From positions 1-32,422 of the forward strand of contig JAHJLI010000019.1 of NCBI GenBank assembly GCA_018821785.1: a stretch of DNA of 32,422 nucleotides, read 5' to 3'. Below are positions 15,153 to 24,074 of this stretch, in pieces. The number at the start of each line of letters is the position of its first letter. The first letter of the stretch is position 1. Source of the DNA: Pseudomonadota bacterium. Its GTDB lineage: Bacteria > Desulfobacterota > Desulfobulbia > Desulfobulbales > Desulfocapsaceae. The translations under genes and the position numbers were made by a program. The notes beneath the pieces are model-generated. The model saw only the letters and a program-made list of their open reading frames with translations. It ran no database searches and was not told the DNA's origin.

Positions 15153-15536
15153 ATGATAACACTCAATTTTAATAAAACAGCTGATGGACTCCTGCCGGCA
15201 ATCGTCCAGGACTTTCGAACGCTTGAAATTCTTATGGTCGCATACATCAACAATGAAGCCTGGAAAATGACCCTAAAAACAGGCAAGGCGCATTATTGGA
15301 GCCGCTCAAGAAATAAATTGTGGCTAAAAGGCGAAACTTCAGGTCATGTACAGATTATCCAGAATATCCTTGTCGATTGTGATGAAGACACTGTAGTGTT
15401 TCAAGTCGAACAAGGTGGAGATGCCGCCTGTCACACCGGGCACAGGTCTTGTTTTTATCGGCGACTTGAAGACGATGAACTGGTGACGGTTGGGGGCAAA
15501 ATCTTTGATCCTGACACTGTTTATGGAAAAAAATAA
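15153..15536 (+). CDS. hisI: Phosphoribosyl-AMP cyclohydrolase
   Basis: A 127-residue cytoplasmic enzyme for the third step of histidine synthesis, opening the purine ring of phosphoribosyl-AMP. Family motifs are clear: [17 protein letters not shown], then the metal site DCDED at 75-79, and [13 protein letters not shown]76, C93 and C100 are the expected zinc ligands and D75/D77/D79 the magnesium ligands. It is the free-standing cyclohydrolase, not fused to the HisE pyrophosphohydrolase. The ribosome-binding site is weak. A strong hairpin terminator follows directly, so hisG downstream may be expressed separately. Confidence 0.96.
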   Translation: MITLNFNKTADGLLPAIVQDFRTLEILMVAYINNEAWKMTLKTGKAHYWSRSRNKLWLKGETSGHVQIIQNILVDCDEDTVVFQVEQGGDAACHTGHRSCFYRRLEDDELVTVGGKIFDPDTVYGKK

Positions 15537-15538
15537 GG

Positions 15539-15591
15539 AAATTCTTGCAGCGATGCTTTTGGAAGGCATCTCTTATATGCAAGAATTTTTT
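15539..15591 (+). terminator. Two-stage hairpin terminator between hisI and hisG
   Basis: A perfect 11-bp outer stem, AAATTCTTGCA (15539-15549) with TGCAAGAATTT (15578-15588), runs into six T (15586-15591). Inside it is a second 5-bp stem, GATGC (15552-15556) with GCATC (15566-15570). It begins two bases after the hisI stop. A 58-codon frame crosses this region but is best explained as chance. Confidence 0.75.
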
Positions 15592-15685
15592 GTACCTCTG
15601 AAAAAATTATACATTGTCTATATTATTATCCTGATGTGGGTTGATATCGGCGATGAACTGATTAACGGCGCGGAGAAAATTGGTG

Positions 15686-16558
15686 ATGAATCAGCTTAAA
15701 CTAGGATTACCCAAGGGCAGTCTCGAAAAGGCTACAATAGAATTATTTGAAAAAGCCGGGTGGCGGATTAATCCAGCCGCCAGAAATTATTTTCCAAAGA
15801 TAGATGACCCGGAACTTGAATGTTCAATTTGCCGACCGCAAGAAATGTCACGCTACGTCGAAGGAGGTATGCTGGACGCGGGAATTACAGGCAAAGATTG
15901 GACGATGGAGAACAGTTCCGACACTATCCTGGTGTGCGATCTGGTTTACTCCAAGGTCAGCAAGCGGCCAACCCGATGGGTAATTGCTGTGGCTGGTGAT
16001 TCCGCTATAAGGTCGATTGAGGACTTGCAGGGCAAGAAAATTTCAACCGAATTGGTGAATGTAACCAGACGTTTTTTCAAAGAAAAAAACATCGATGTCA
16101 ATATAGAATTTTCCTGGGGTGCGACCGAAGCCAAGGTAGTCTCTGGGTTGGCCGATGCCATTGTCGAGGTGACGGAAACGGAGAGCACAATCAGAGCTCA
16201 TGGTTTGAGGATTATTCATGAACTGATGCAGTCGAATACCCAATTCATAGCAAACAAAAGCGCATGGAATGATCCATGGAAAAGGGAAAAAATCGAAAAT
16301 ATCTCCTTGCTTTTGCAAGGTGCACTGCGGGCGGATCGAATAGTTGGTTTGAAAATGAATGTCGCCAGTGACAGGATTGAAGATATTGTCGCCATCCTCC
16401 CGAGCATAAACGCTCCAACAGTGGCAAGTCTATATAATCAGGACTGGTATTCTGTGGAGACCGTGGTTTCTGAAGATATTGTTAGAGATTTGATTCCGAA
16501 ATTAAAAAAACTTGGGGCTGAAGGCATTATCGAGTACTCCCTGAATAAGGTAATTTAA
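15686..16558 (+). CDS. hisG: ATP phosphoribosyltransferase, long form
   Basis: A 290-residue enzyme for the committed step of histidine synthesis, joining ATP and PRPP. Family features include LGLPKGSLE at the start, the [11 protein letters not shown] segment, and the phosphate-binding region [15 protein letters not shown]. The length and the C-terminal region after about residue 210 match the long form, which carries its own ACT-like regulatory domain for histidine feedback and needs no HisZ. ATG 15686 follows GGAG by 10 nt; GTG 15683 and TTG 15680 are in frame just upstream. It lies after the hisI terminator and 21 nt before engB, so hisG and engB may share a transcript. Confidence 0.96.
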   Translation: MNQLKLGLPKGSLEKATIELFEKAGWRINPAARNYFPKIDDPELECSICRPQEMSRYVEGGMLDAGITGKDWTMENSSDTILVCDLVYSKVSKRPTRWVIAVAGDSAIRSIEDLQGKKISTELVNVTRRFFKEKNIDVNIEFSWGATEAKVVSGLADAIVEVTETESTIRAHGLRIIHELMQSNTQFIANKSAWNDPWKREKIENISLLLQGALRADRIVGLKMNVASDRIEDIVAILPSINAPTVASLYNQDWYSVETVVSEDIVRDLIPKLKKLGAEGIIEYSLNKVI

Positions 16559-16579
16559 TTTTTTTTCAGGAGATACATT

Positions 16580-17164
16580 ATGGATTTTTTCAACATCGAA
16601 TTTCTCCTGAGTGTTCATCGTCTCAATCAGCTTCCTCAGCCGGAACTCCCGGAAATCGCCTTTGCCGGTAGGTCTAATGTCGGTAAATCCAGTCTGATCA
16701 ACACCCTTATCGGCAGAAAAAGCTTGGTGAAGGTCAGTGCCAGACCGGGAAAGACCCAAGGATTGAACTACTTTTGCGTAGAAGGGCAGTTTTATCTGGT
16801 GGATTTACCCGGCTATGGGTTTGCAAAAGTACCGAAAATCATGCAAAACAACTGGCAATCATTGATAACTTCCTATCTGGAAACACGGGAAACTTTGAGG
16901 TGTGTCGTAGTTATCATGGACATTCGCCATGAACCTAAAGAACAAGATACACAACTTGTTCAATGGCTCAATGAAAAGGCGATTCCCTGTCTTCCTGTAT
17001 ATACTAAAATCGACAAGATCTCTGGCAGTATTCGTGAGAAAAATGCCAGAATGCTTGATGCAGGACACAGCATTAAGGCGGAGGAGAGAATCCTCTTCTC
17101 AGCGAAAACTGGCTCAGGGCGTGCTGAATTGCTTGACGCCCTGAGCAGCCGCATAAGAACATAA
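16580..17164 (+). CDS. engB: Ribosome biogenesis GTPase EngB/YihA
   Basis: A 194-residue GTPase of the EngB (YihA/YsxC) family, involved in assembly of the large ribosomal subunit. GTP-binding motifs are all present: G1 GRSNVGKSS at 30-38, G3 DLPGYG at 75-80, G4 TKID at 142-145 and G5 SAK at 174-176. The switch I region contains the characteristic RPGKTQ. The length is normal. The ATG is preceded by CAGGAG with good spacing. The stop codon coincides with the start of a palindromic repeat element. Confidence 0.96.
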   Translation: MDFFNIEFLLSVHRLNQLPQPELPEIAFAGRSNVGKSSLINTLIGRKSLVKVSARPGKTQGLNYFCVEGQFYLVDLPGYGFAKVPKIMQNNWQSLITSYLETRETLRCVVVIMDIRHEPKEQDTQLVQWLNEKAIPCLPVYTKIDKISGSIREKNARMLDAGHSIKAEERILFSAKTGSGRAELLDALSSRIRT

Positions 17165-17234
17165 CCCCGGTGAACGGGATAAGTACCTTGACAAAATTCG
17201 GTGATAAAAACAAAAAACGAATTTCTAAGGTACT
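17163..17234 (+). repeat. Palindromic repeat element, copy A
   Basis: A 72-nt element that begins at the engB stop. It has a short CCCG...CGGG hairpin, the shared word GATAAGTACCT, and a larger imperfect hairpin formed by AGTACCTT (17182-17189) with AAGGTACT (17227-17234) and by AAATTCG with CGAATTT. The same layout recurs in copy B. No T tract follows, so a terminator role is doubtful. Confidence 0.75.
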
Positions 17235-17555
17235 AAAAACGTCAGCAGCCACCCGGGCGGCAGATTTCAATGTATTCTCCTTCTATTCTGTCCTGTTTGC
17301 CCTGTCATTAATCTGACTGTATGGGGCGGCAAGGAAATTCTTCGCGTTTTTTTCATCTATTCGCTATCATTAAGAGATACCAACCCCGCCCAAGGGGTGA
17401 TAAGTACCTCTGCGAAATTCATTCTTAAAAAAACAAGAAATGAATTTCCAAGGTACTCAATTGGCATGAGACCATCGGTTGGCGGGGGACTTTCTTGTTC
17501 AATACGACTATTGCAGTAATACAATTATAAAAACTGCTTTCCCTGAGGAGAATAT
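17165..17555. other. 391-bp non-coding gap between engB and the phosphorylase-like gene
   Basis: No convincing gene on either strand. It holds two copies of a palindromic element (17163-17234 and 17382-17457) separated by 147 bp that includes a small GC-rich palindrome around 17250-17263. A weak promoter-like pair, TTGTTC (17495-17500) and TAATAC (17517-17522) with 16-nt spacing, lies before the next gene. Confidence 0.6.
17382..17457 (+). repeat. Palindromic repeat element, copy B
   Basis: A 76-nt second copy in the same orientation as copy A. It has a CCCC...GGGG hairpin, then GATAAGTACCT, then a strong hairpin from AGTACCT (17403-17409) with AGGTACT (17451-17457) and GAAATTCATT with AATGAATTTC. 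The stem bases differ from copy A while pairing is kept, which suggests the folded structure matters. Confidence 0.75.
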
Positions 17556-19259
17556 ATGCAGGATCTGTCAAAATCCCAAAAAGCACGGATTGCCATAAGA
17601 ACTTTTAAAATCCTTGCCGATTCCATGACTCTCCAGGGTTCGTATAAACCGTCAGGAAGAATTGGAGAGAAATTGTCCGAAGCTCTGAAGCAGCTCAGTC
17701 CTGAAATCTACGGCTCAATGTCGGATAATCGGGTGGTCGAATTGCAAGGATTGGAGTATGTCTTCGACCGGATGCCCAAAGGTATTGAAAGATGCACGAG
17801 GCTCACCCTTACAGCTCAAGAGGACTTTCATGACACTTCTTTTGCGAAAATTATCCCCTTAAAAAGAAGAAGGGTATCGTATGCTGTATCAGAAAAGGAG
17901 TATTGTTTTGTGATAACTACTGGGAAAAGTGAAATATATGATATACTTACCCATATTACCTTTCTGAATATCGAGGCCTGGAAGATCTATAGACAGGTCT
18001 GCAGTCGAACCGAGGGGGTGAGTTCCGAATGGACGGAATTGGAACGTGTCGTATCCATAGAGGAGTCGCTGGTTGGCGAGGAGTTAGAACAGGCCATTTG
18101 GAACCTCTCTATAATTCTCGGTCGGACCTACAAGGAGACGCGTGAAGCCTATGAACATTTCGAAAAAAACAAGCAGGAATCTAATAGCAACAGCGGTCTT
18201 TTTTCGATCATTTACGGCATTGGTAATAGAGTAATAGAAGAGCAGACTTCTAAGAAAAACGAACTTGTCGTTTTTTTTACGCCCTCTTTGCACGAGATGA
18301 TAGATCATCAGACACATGCGGCCCTATGGGCTGGAGCTTTAAAGTCAGCTCTCTTTCGGCTGCATCTCGAGGACCGGCCGATCCATGTGGTTAGTGCCAA
18401 TATGCATTCCATGCGTAATCTTCTGTATGGGCCTGGAACACTAGTTGATTCAGGTGAACCGGTGCCGGACGATTTATATGCGATGGTGCGGGCGGTTCGA
18501 GATAAGGAACAAGATGTAGAGAAATATGCAGCAAAGCATGGCTTTACATTTCAGGCAGATGAATCAGGCTCGACGATTGATGTCCATATTATGGACCTAT
18601 GGCAGCTTGACCAGCATCACCTCCATCCCTCACTGAAAATGAATTATCATTTTCTCCAGGAAACCAAGCCGTTGCTTATCGTCATTGATTATGCTTTCGG
18701 AACACAGGCCTTTGACATTATGGACGAGTTGCTTAATCCGGAAAGTCGACATGGAGTCAATAAATCTCTCGATATTAAGTCCATTTCAGTAATGGGCAAG
18801 GCTGGAGTGCTGCCGGGCAAGAAAGGTGATATCATGCTTGCAACGGCCCATGTTATGGAGGGAACCGCCGACAATTATATTGTCGACAATGAGCTTTCGT
18901 CAGCCGATTTTGATGAAACAGTAACCGTGTATACCGGCCCTATGGTCACCGTTCTCGGAACATCACTGCAGAACCGTGATGTTCTTGAAAGATTTCATTC
19001 TTCAGCCTGGCAGGCGGTAGGGTTGGAAATGGAAGGTGGGCATTATCAGCGGGCGATAAGCGGAGCGATAATTCAAGGTCATATCCCAGCTAAGATGAAA
19101 ACTCGATATGCTTACTATGCATCGGATAATCCCTTAATGAGCGGCCAGACACTGGCCTCGGGACCGATGGGGGATGAAGGCATTGTTCCCACTTACATGA
19201 TCTCCAAAGTTATTCTTGAAAAAATCGCCAATTATGACACCCCTGCCAAAGAGTGCTAA
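17556..19259 (+). CDS. Nucleoside-phosphorylase-fold protein of uncertain function
   Basis: A 567-residue protein. The C-terminal part (about 370-560) resembles the purine nucleoside/uridine phosphorylase superfamily, which includes AMP nucleosidase. Supporting features are the GDIMLATAHVMEGTADNY stretch, the M492-E493 pair in GLEMEGGHY where the family binds ribose, and the S523-D524 pair in YASDNP where the family places its base-protonating Asp. The N-terminal 350 residues are not recognisable, apart from a His-rich stretch near 245-255 (LHEMIDHQTH). There is no signal peptide. GAGGAG precedes the ATG. It may cleave a nucleoside or nucleotide, or may be a non-enzymatic relative. The 3' end overlaps the sensor kinase gene, which suggests a functional link. 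Closest named alternative: AMP nucleosidase-like. Confidence 0.7.
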   Translation: MQDLSKSQKARIAIRTFKILADSMTLQGSYKPSGRIGEKLSEALKQLSPEIYGSMSDNRVVELQGLEYVFDRMPKGIERCTRLTLTAQEDFHDTSFAKIIPLKRRRVSYAVSEKEYCFVITTGKSEIYDILTHITFLNIEAWKIYRQVCSRTEGVSSEWTELERVVSIEESLVGEELEQAIWNLSIILGRTYKETREAYEHFEKNKQESNSNSGLFSIIYGIGNRVIEEQTSKKNELVVFFTPSLHEMIDHQTHAALWAGALKSALFRLHLEDRPIHVVSANMHSMRNLLYGPGTLVDSGEPVPDDLYAMVRAVRDKEQDVEKYAAKHGFTFQADESGSTIDVHIMDLWQLDQHHLHPSLKMNYHFLQETKPLLIVIDYAFGTQAFDIMDELLNPESRHGVNKSLDIKSISVMGKAGVLPGKKGDIMLATAHVMEGTADNYIVDNELSSADFDETVTVYTGPMVTVLGTSLQNRDVLERFHSSAWQAVGLEMEGGHYQRAISGAIIQGHIPAKMKTRYAYYASDNPLMSGQTLASGPMGDEGIVPTYMISKVILEKIANYDTPAKEC

Positions 19260-21069
19260 GAGCAGCAACCTGCTACTGAGTTTTTCGCCCTGGATGTTGG
19301 CAGTCGCTTGTTCACTTTTAATGCTCTTGCTGGCTTTATTTACAGTCAGCAATTATAAGCGGGAAAAGGAATTGATGGGCGAGGCCTTGGTGCAAAAAGG
19401 TCTGACCCTGATGCGCTTTATTAGCAGTTCTGCCCGAGAGTCAATGCGAGATAATCTGCGTTCTTCGGAAACTTTTATCCGCTGGGAAGATCAGGTGCAG
19501 GCGGCAATGGAGCAGGCGGTTGAACAGCCTGGAGTGGAATCAGTTTGTCTCATTGACCAGGAAGGGGCGATATTGTCAAGTGCTGGGTTGCATTCAACCA
19601 ATAAAAGCATTGATCAAGCGACATTGTCATTTGTCAAAACCTTGAAAGTAGGCGTGCCAAATCAATTTATTTCTCGTGTTATTAACGGAAACAAAGGGGG
19701 TCGCTTTAATCAAAGCTTTCAGCTTGCCGCCTGGCATTTGCCCCCGAATACCGAGAAACACCCAAATGACTTTTTTGGCCGTGGACCTGGCCGGGGGCAA
19801 ATGATGCGAAGATTTGCCAACAATCCGCAGCTTGCTGCTATGCAGGAGGAGATGAAACGTTTCCTCGACGGAAAACTCATTTATATCGTGCAGCTCGATT
19901 TCGAACAGTTCACTTCGTCCCTCAGACGACAGTTTCTGCAGGTAATTATCCTCTCAATTGTCACACTCTTAGTCGCAATTGCCGGTGCACTTTCCTATAT
20001 AACCCTTAGAGGGTTGAAGGGATCTCAACAAAGCCTTGTTGCCATGCGGGCGTTCACAGATATTCTGGTCTCATCCTTGCCTATAGGTCTCATTGCCACT
20101 GATAGTCAAGGAGTGATCAGGGTCTGCAATAGTTGTGCAGGAGATATTCTTGGAATTGATACGGGGCGTATCCGAGGGAAAATACCGGAAGTTTGTTTGC
20201 CGCCAGGTTTGGTCAAGATGTTTATGGGAAACAACCAGGAGAATACTGCCGAAAGGCAGCAAGAAATTCTTTTGGATCTGGACCCGAAAAAGCCGATGAT
20301 TCTACAACTGGCATCTATGGTGGTGTTGGATAATGATAGCCATCTAGCAGGTGAGGTCCTGCTCATTCGCGACCTCACCGAAGTCAAATCGCTTGAGAAA
20401 GAGCTCCAGCGAAGCGAACGTTTGGCGGCATTGGGAAAGATGGCTGCCGGCGTGGCCCATGAACTGAGGAACCCTTTAAGCTCGATCAAGGGGCTGGCGG
20501 TGCTGTTAAAGTCAAAGTTATCTGCGTTTGGTAGTGGAGTGGAAACGGCCGACGTACTGGTGAAAGAGGTGGAGAGGTTGAACCGCAGCATCGGTGAATT
20601 GCTTGATTACGCAAAACCCGGGAAACTTACACGGGAGCTGACTGCAATAGGCGATATAATCAAAAAAACCGTCTCGCTGGTGCAGGTTGATGCCGAATCC
20701 TATAAGATAGATCTTGTTCTTGGCCTTGCAGCGGAATTGCCCATGGTGATTGTTGACCGGGATAAACTTAAGCAGGTAGTGTTGAATCTTCTTCTTAATG
20801 CTATACAGGCTATGCCGAATGGCGGCAGCTTAACAGTGCGGACTGAACGCGATGGTGGAATGGTCGTTATCATCATTAGGGATAGCGGGGTAGGAATTCC
20901 TCCGGAAAATCTTCAGCGGGTTTTCGATCCCTATTTCACAACAAAAAATAATGGGACGGGGTTGGGCCTTGCCTTATCGGCAAAGATCATTGAGGAACAT
21001 GGTGGGACAATGAAGATTTTCAGTACCCCAAATGAGTATACTGAAGTTCAGGTAATGCTGCCGATTTGA
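19234..21069 (+). CDS. Membrane-bound PAS sensor histidine kinase (ZraS/AtoS-like)
   Basis: A 611-residue kinase. Two membrane segments (about 20-40 and 236-258) enclose a periplasmic sensor domain of roughly 200 residues that contains a Gly/Arg-rich patch (FFGRGPGRGQMMRR). A PAS-like region follows (about 270-380), then the dimerisation/phosphoacceptor helix with H409 in AAGVAHELRNPLSS, and the HATPase domain with N522 in NLLLNAIQA, DSGVGIP and GTGLGLAL. This layout is common for kinases paired with sigma-54-type regulators. ATG 19234 lies 26 nt inside the preceding gene; TTG 19216 is an upstream in-frame alternative. No ribosome-binding site is evident, pointing to translational coupling. 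No response regulator adjoins it, so the partner is unknown. Confidence 0.92.
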   Translation: MTPLPKSAKSSNLLLSFSPWMLAVACSLLMLLLALFTVSNYKREKELMGEALVQKGLTLMRFISSSARESMRDNLRSSETFIRWEDQVQAAMEQAVEQPGVESVCLIDQEGAILSSAGLHSTNKSIDQATLSFVKTLKVGVPNQFISRVINGNKGGRFNQSFQLAAWHLPPNTEKHPNDFFGRGPGRGQMMRRFANNPQLAAMQEEMKRFLDGKLIYIVQLDFEQFTSSLRRQFLQVIILSIVTLLVAIAGALSYITLRGLKGSQQSLVAMRAFTDILVSSLPIGLIATDSQGVIRVCNSCAGDILGIDTGRIRGKIPEVCLPPGLVKMFMGNNQENTAERQQEILLDLDPKKPMILQLASMVVLDNDSHLAGEVLLIRDLTEVKSLEKELQRSERLAALGKMAAGVAHELRNPLSSIKGLAVLLKSKLSAFGSGVETADVLVKEVERLNRSIGELLDYAKPGKLTRELTAIGDIIKKTVSLVQVDAESYKIDLVLGLAAELPMVIVDRDKLKQVVLNLLLNAIQAMPNGGSLTVRTERDGGMVVIIIRDSGVGIPPENLQRVFDPYFTTKNNGTGLGLALSAKIIEEHGGTMKIFSTPNEYTEVQVMLPI

Positions 21070-21084
21070 GAACTGCACTTCTTC

Positions 21085-22284
21085 CTATCGTATGGATAAA
21101 AGGCTGTTGGGTTTTATCGACCTCGTGACTAGAATTGCAGATATTATTCCATAAAAATGACCTGGATGGGAATCAAAAAGAAATGAATTCATAAGGCATC
21201 CGACAGCCATTGTAACCACCACCCCTTGCAACAGATATTTCCTTGGCGGCTGAAGCTCGAAAGAGGCGATAAACTGGGCGAAAAGAAGGGTTATGAATAA
21301 AAACAAGCCTACAAGACCAGTCTGAACGGCGAGAAGGAGATATTCGTTGTGCGGGTTGTCCGTTGATTGGGTGTTGCTGTCCTTGATCAGTTCTTCCTGG
21401 ACAGTCCTGAAAGATCCAGTGCCATGCCCAAAAACAGGTTTTTGCTGGATGAGATCGATGCTGTTGCGGTACCAATCGAATCGCATGCCAAGAGATGTTC
21501 TTGAAGATTCAGCCTGATAGCTGCGCATTTCGTCAACTGCCTCACTTATCCTTGAAGAAAAATTGCTGGAGGTAAAAAAAGTGACACCTGTCACCAATGC
21601 CACAAGAATGATTGCTGCCAGTGATTTTTTCCAGGAAAAGCGCTGGCAGAAGGTGAGAATGATAAGAGCGATGTATATCAGCATGCCGGTTCGGCCGGGA
21701 GCTATATAGAACAGGTTGATGGTTGCAAGGACAAAGAGGCCCAGCCATAAATAGACGTATTGCCTGGATTCAAATATGCGTTGTAAGCACCAGAAGGCCA
21801 GAACGGCCATGAACAAACTATGAGTAATGTGATACACTACCGAATGGCCGAAGCGCTCTGAGGGAATAATGGAAAAAAAGATTCCATAGGAAATTAGGAG
21901 AAGGACAATGCAACCGGCGACAAAGCTATCTTCGGCCAGCCTGGCTGCACCTTCGTTGTCTCTGAAAAGTGAAACAACCATGGCAAAATACACCAGTTCA
22001 CGATATTTTTTCAAAAAAGCAAGGGCATCGTTCAATGAGGCAGGACTATAGGCAACCCCGACGATAAGCAGCAGGAATAAAGCAATGGCCAGACTTACCG
22101 ACACATTTTTATTCATGAGTTGGGGAAGGGAGAAAAAATTGCCGGAAAGTATCCAGAAAAGCGCGGCGAGAGTTGCTGTCGCCCCCATCAGAGAGGTGGA
22201 AAAGGGGATAAAAAAGCAGGAAAGAACGATGCAGAAAATCCCTGCTGTGTTGGATATATTACGAACCTGTGGAAGCTTTTTCAT
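21085..22284 (-). CDS. O-antigen ligase family membrane protein
   Basis: A 399-residue polytopic inner-membrane protein with about ten hydrophobic segments and a large periplasmic loop in its second half. The loop region reads FGHGTGSF and then DNPHNEYLLLAVQTGLVGL, the Wzy/WaaL signature with the conserved His. It probably transfers an undecaprenyl-linked O-polysaccharide to lipid A-core; a polymerase role is the main alternative because the two families look alike. The ATG overlaps the msbA stop by 4 nt (ATGA), so it is translationally coupled to the lipid A flippase, which fits a surface-polysaccharide role. It converges with the histidine kinase gene 15 bp away. Confidence 0.87.
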   Translation of the reverse strand: MKKLPQVRNISNTAGIFCIVLSCFFIPFSTSLMGATATLAALFWILSGNFFSLPQLMNKNVSVSLAIALFLLLIVGVAYSPASLNDALAFLKKYRELVYFAMVVSLFRDNEGAARLAEDSFVAGCIVLLLISYGIFFSIIPSERFGHSVVYHITHSLFMAVLAFWCLQRIFESRQYVYLWLGLFVLATINLFYIAPGRTGMLIYIALIILTFCQRFSWKKSLAAIILVALVTGVTFFTSSNFSSRISEAVDEMRSYQAESSRTSLGMRFDWYRNSIDLIQQKPVFGHGTGSFRTVQEELIKDSNTQSTDNPHNEYLLLAVQTGLVGLFLFITLLFAQFIASFELQPPRKYLLQGVVVTMAVGCLMNSFLFDSHPGHFYGIISAILVTRSIKPNSLLSIR

Positions 22285-24011
22285 GACTTGTATTGCATGT
22301 TATATAGTTGTTCGTATTCCCCTTTTTGGGCAATCAGGGTGTCATGAGTGCCCTGTTCGACGATAGCCCCATCTTTGATTACAATTATTCTTGAGGCATT
22401 TTTTATTGTTGAGAGACGATGAGCAATAACAAAGGTCGTCCGGTTTTTCATAAGATTCTCTAAAGCCTTTTGCACCTCACGTTCCGATTCGGTATCAAGG
22501 GCCGAGGTTGCCTCGTCGAGTATGAGAATCGGGGCATTTTTCAATATTGCCCGGGCAATAGAGAGGCGTTGACGTTCACCGCCGGAAAGCCTTGCGCCGC
22601 CTTCTCCAATTATGGTATCAAAGCCATTGGGGAGGCCTTGGATGAATTCAAGCGCATAGGCGGCTTGTGCTGCATTACGAATGGCCTGTTCCGAGGCCTG
22701 CTGATCTCCATAGGCGATATTGCTGCGAACGGTATCGTTAAAGAGAATTGTCTGCTGGGTTACCATGGCAATTTGGCTGCGCAGAGAGGCAACCGTGACA
22801 TCCCGAATATCCGTGCCGTCAATTGTGATACTTCCGTCCTTCAGATCAAGAAAACGTGGGATGAGGTTGGTGAATGTGGTCTTGCCACCTCCGCTCGGGC
22901 CAACAATAGCCAAAGCTTCGCCAGCTGGAACACTGATGTTGATATTCGACAAAACCGGGGACTCATCATTATAGCAAAAGGTAAGGTTTGAAAATTCAAT
23001 CACCGAAGCGAATGGTGGAAGTTGGATGGCACCTTTTTTATCTTGAATTTCCGGTTCGATGTCGAGAATAGCGAAAACCCTGGTGGCAGCGGCAAGGCCC
23101 TGCTGAATAGTCGAGTTGATGCGTGTAACACCCTTGACCGGTTCGTAGGCAGCAATCAGTGCTGTGAGAAAAGCGAAAAACGTACCGGGGGTGGCACTGC
23201 CCCTGATGACTTCATTGCCACCAAACCAGATAATGACTGCAATTGCACCGCCACCGATAAACTCCATCAGTGGATGTTGCATGCAGCGATATTTGGCGTC
23301 CTTGAGGGTGAGGATAAAAAGTTTGCTCACCTGCTCGAAAAAACGATTCCCCTCATATTCTTCCTTCGAAAAAGCCTTGACGATGCGGTTGCCGGTGATC
23401 GTTTCATGGAGGATGTTTGAGACATTCGCTACCTCTTCCTGAGTGGAGGTACTGAGTTTCCGGAAAAGGCGACCGAATTTCACTATCGGATAGGCTGCGA
23501 TGGGTAAAATGATGAAGGAAATCATGGCCAGACGCCAATTCATAAAAAAAACGACGCCGAGCAGGATGATCACTTGAAAAAAATCTCGAACCGACCCAAC
23601 CAGGGCATTAGATACCGCTTGCTGTAGCAGGGTGACATCGGAAATTATGCGCGACATCAAAGTTCCGGTGGGCATCTTGTTGAAAAAAGACAGTGATTGT
23701 TTGTGAATATGGTTAAAAATATCGAGGCGGAAATCACGAATGACCGACTGGCCAACCTGTTCAAGCAAAAAGGTGTAAAGGTAGTAAGCAAGCCCTTTGA
23801 GGAAAAAAATAACTACCACAACAAGAGGCAGGAGCTTCAAGAAAAAGATATCCTTTTCCATGAAAATTTTGTCGAGCAGATCTTTCACCAGGTAGGCTTG
23901 AGCACCGGTGAAACCGGCTACGAAGATCATGGCCAGCATTGCGATCAGGAGTTTGTGTTGATAGGGAACGATAACTCTGTATAAACGTGCAAGAATTTCT
24001 TTGTTTGTCAT
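22281..24011 (-). CDS. msbA: MsbA-type lipid A exporting ABC transporter
   Basis: A 576-residue half-transporter with an N-terminal six-helix membrane domain (about 18-310) and a C-terminal ATPase. Walker A is GPSGGGKT at 371-378, the ABC signature LSGGE at 475-479, Walker B ILILDE at 495-500 and the switch His H531. Length and architecture match MsbA, which flips lipid A-core across the inner membrane. The neighbours support this: an LpxL-like acyltransferase upstream and an O-antigen ligase overlapping downstream. Other type IV lipid or peptide exporters are possible on sequence alone. No ribosome-binding site is seen at the ATG, and a terminator-like hairpin sits 26 nt upstream of it. Confidence 0.92.
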   Translation of the reverse strand: MTNKEILARLYRVIVPYQHKLLIAMLAMIFVAGFTGAQAYLVKDLLDKIFMEKDIFFLKLLPLVVVVIFFLKGLAYYLYTFLLEQVGQSVIRDFRLDIFNHIHKQSLSFFNKMPTGTLMSRIISDVTLLQQAVSNALVGSVRDFFQVIILLGVVFFMNWRLAMISFIILPIAAYPIVKFGRLFRKLSTSTQEEVANVSNILHETITGNRIVKAFSKEEYEGNRFFEQVSKLFILTLKDAKYRCMQHPLMEFIGGGAIAVIIWFGGNEVIRGSATPGTFFAFLTALIAAYEPVKGVTRINSTIQQGLAAATRVFAILDIEPEIQDKKGAIQLPPFASVIEFSNLTFCYNDESPVLSNINISVPAGEALAIVGPSGGGKTTFTNLIPRFLDLKDGSITIDGTDIRDVTVASLRSQIAMVTQQTILFNDTVRSNIAYGDQQASEQAIRNAAQAAYALEFIQGLPNGFDTIIGEGGARLSGGERQRLSIARAILKNAPILILDEATSALDTESEREVQKALENLMKNRTTFVIAHRLSTIKNASRIIVIKDGAIVEQGTHDTLIAQKGEYEQLYNMQYKS

Positions 24012-24036
24012 GAGTTGGTGGGAAATGATTAAAATG

Positions 24037-24074
24037 AAAAAGGCAGTGGGAAACTAAAAAAGCTTTCTACTGCC
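24037..24074 (-). terminator. Terminator-like hairpin just upstream of msbA
   Basis: On the minus strand GGCAGT (24074-24069) pairs with ACTGCC (24047-24042), extended inward by GAAA/TTTC across one mismatch, and is followed by five T. It would end the acyltransferase transcript. Because it lies only 26 nt before the msbA start, it could also act as an attenuator. Confidence 0.65.

Noticed and set aside
15523..15699. 58-codon frame [15 protein letters not shown]... between hisI and hisG
   Set aside because: It overlaps the end of hisI, spans the nested terminator hairpin and runs into the hisG start in another frame. It has no ribosome-binding site.
17188..17193. TTGACA inside repeat copy A as a -35 element
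   Set aside because: No reasonable -10 lies 16-18 nt downstream, and the hexamer is not conserved in repeat copy B.
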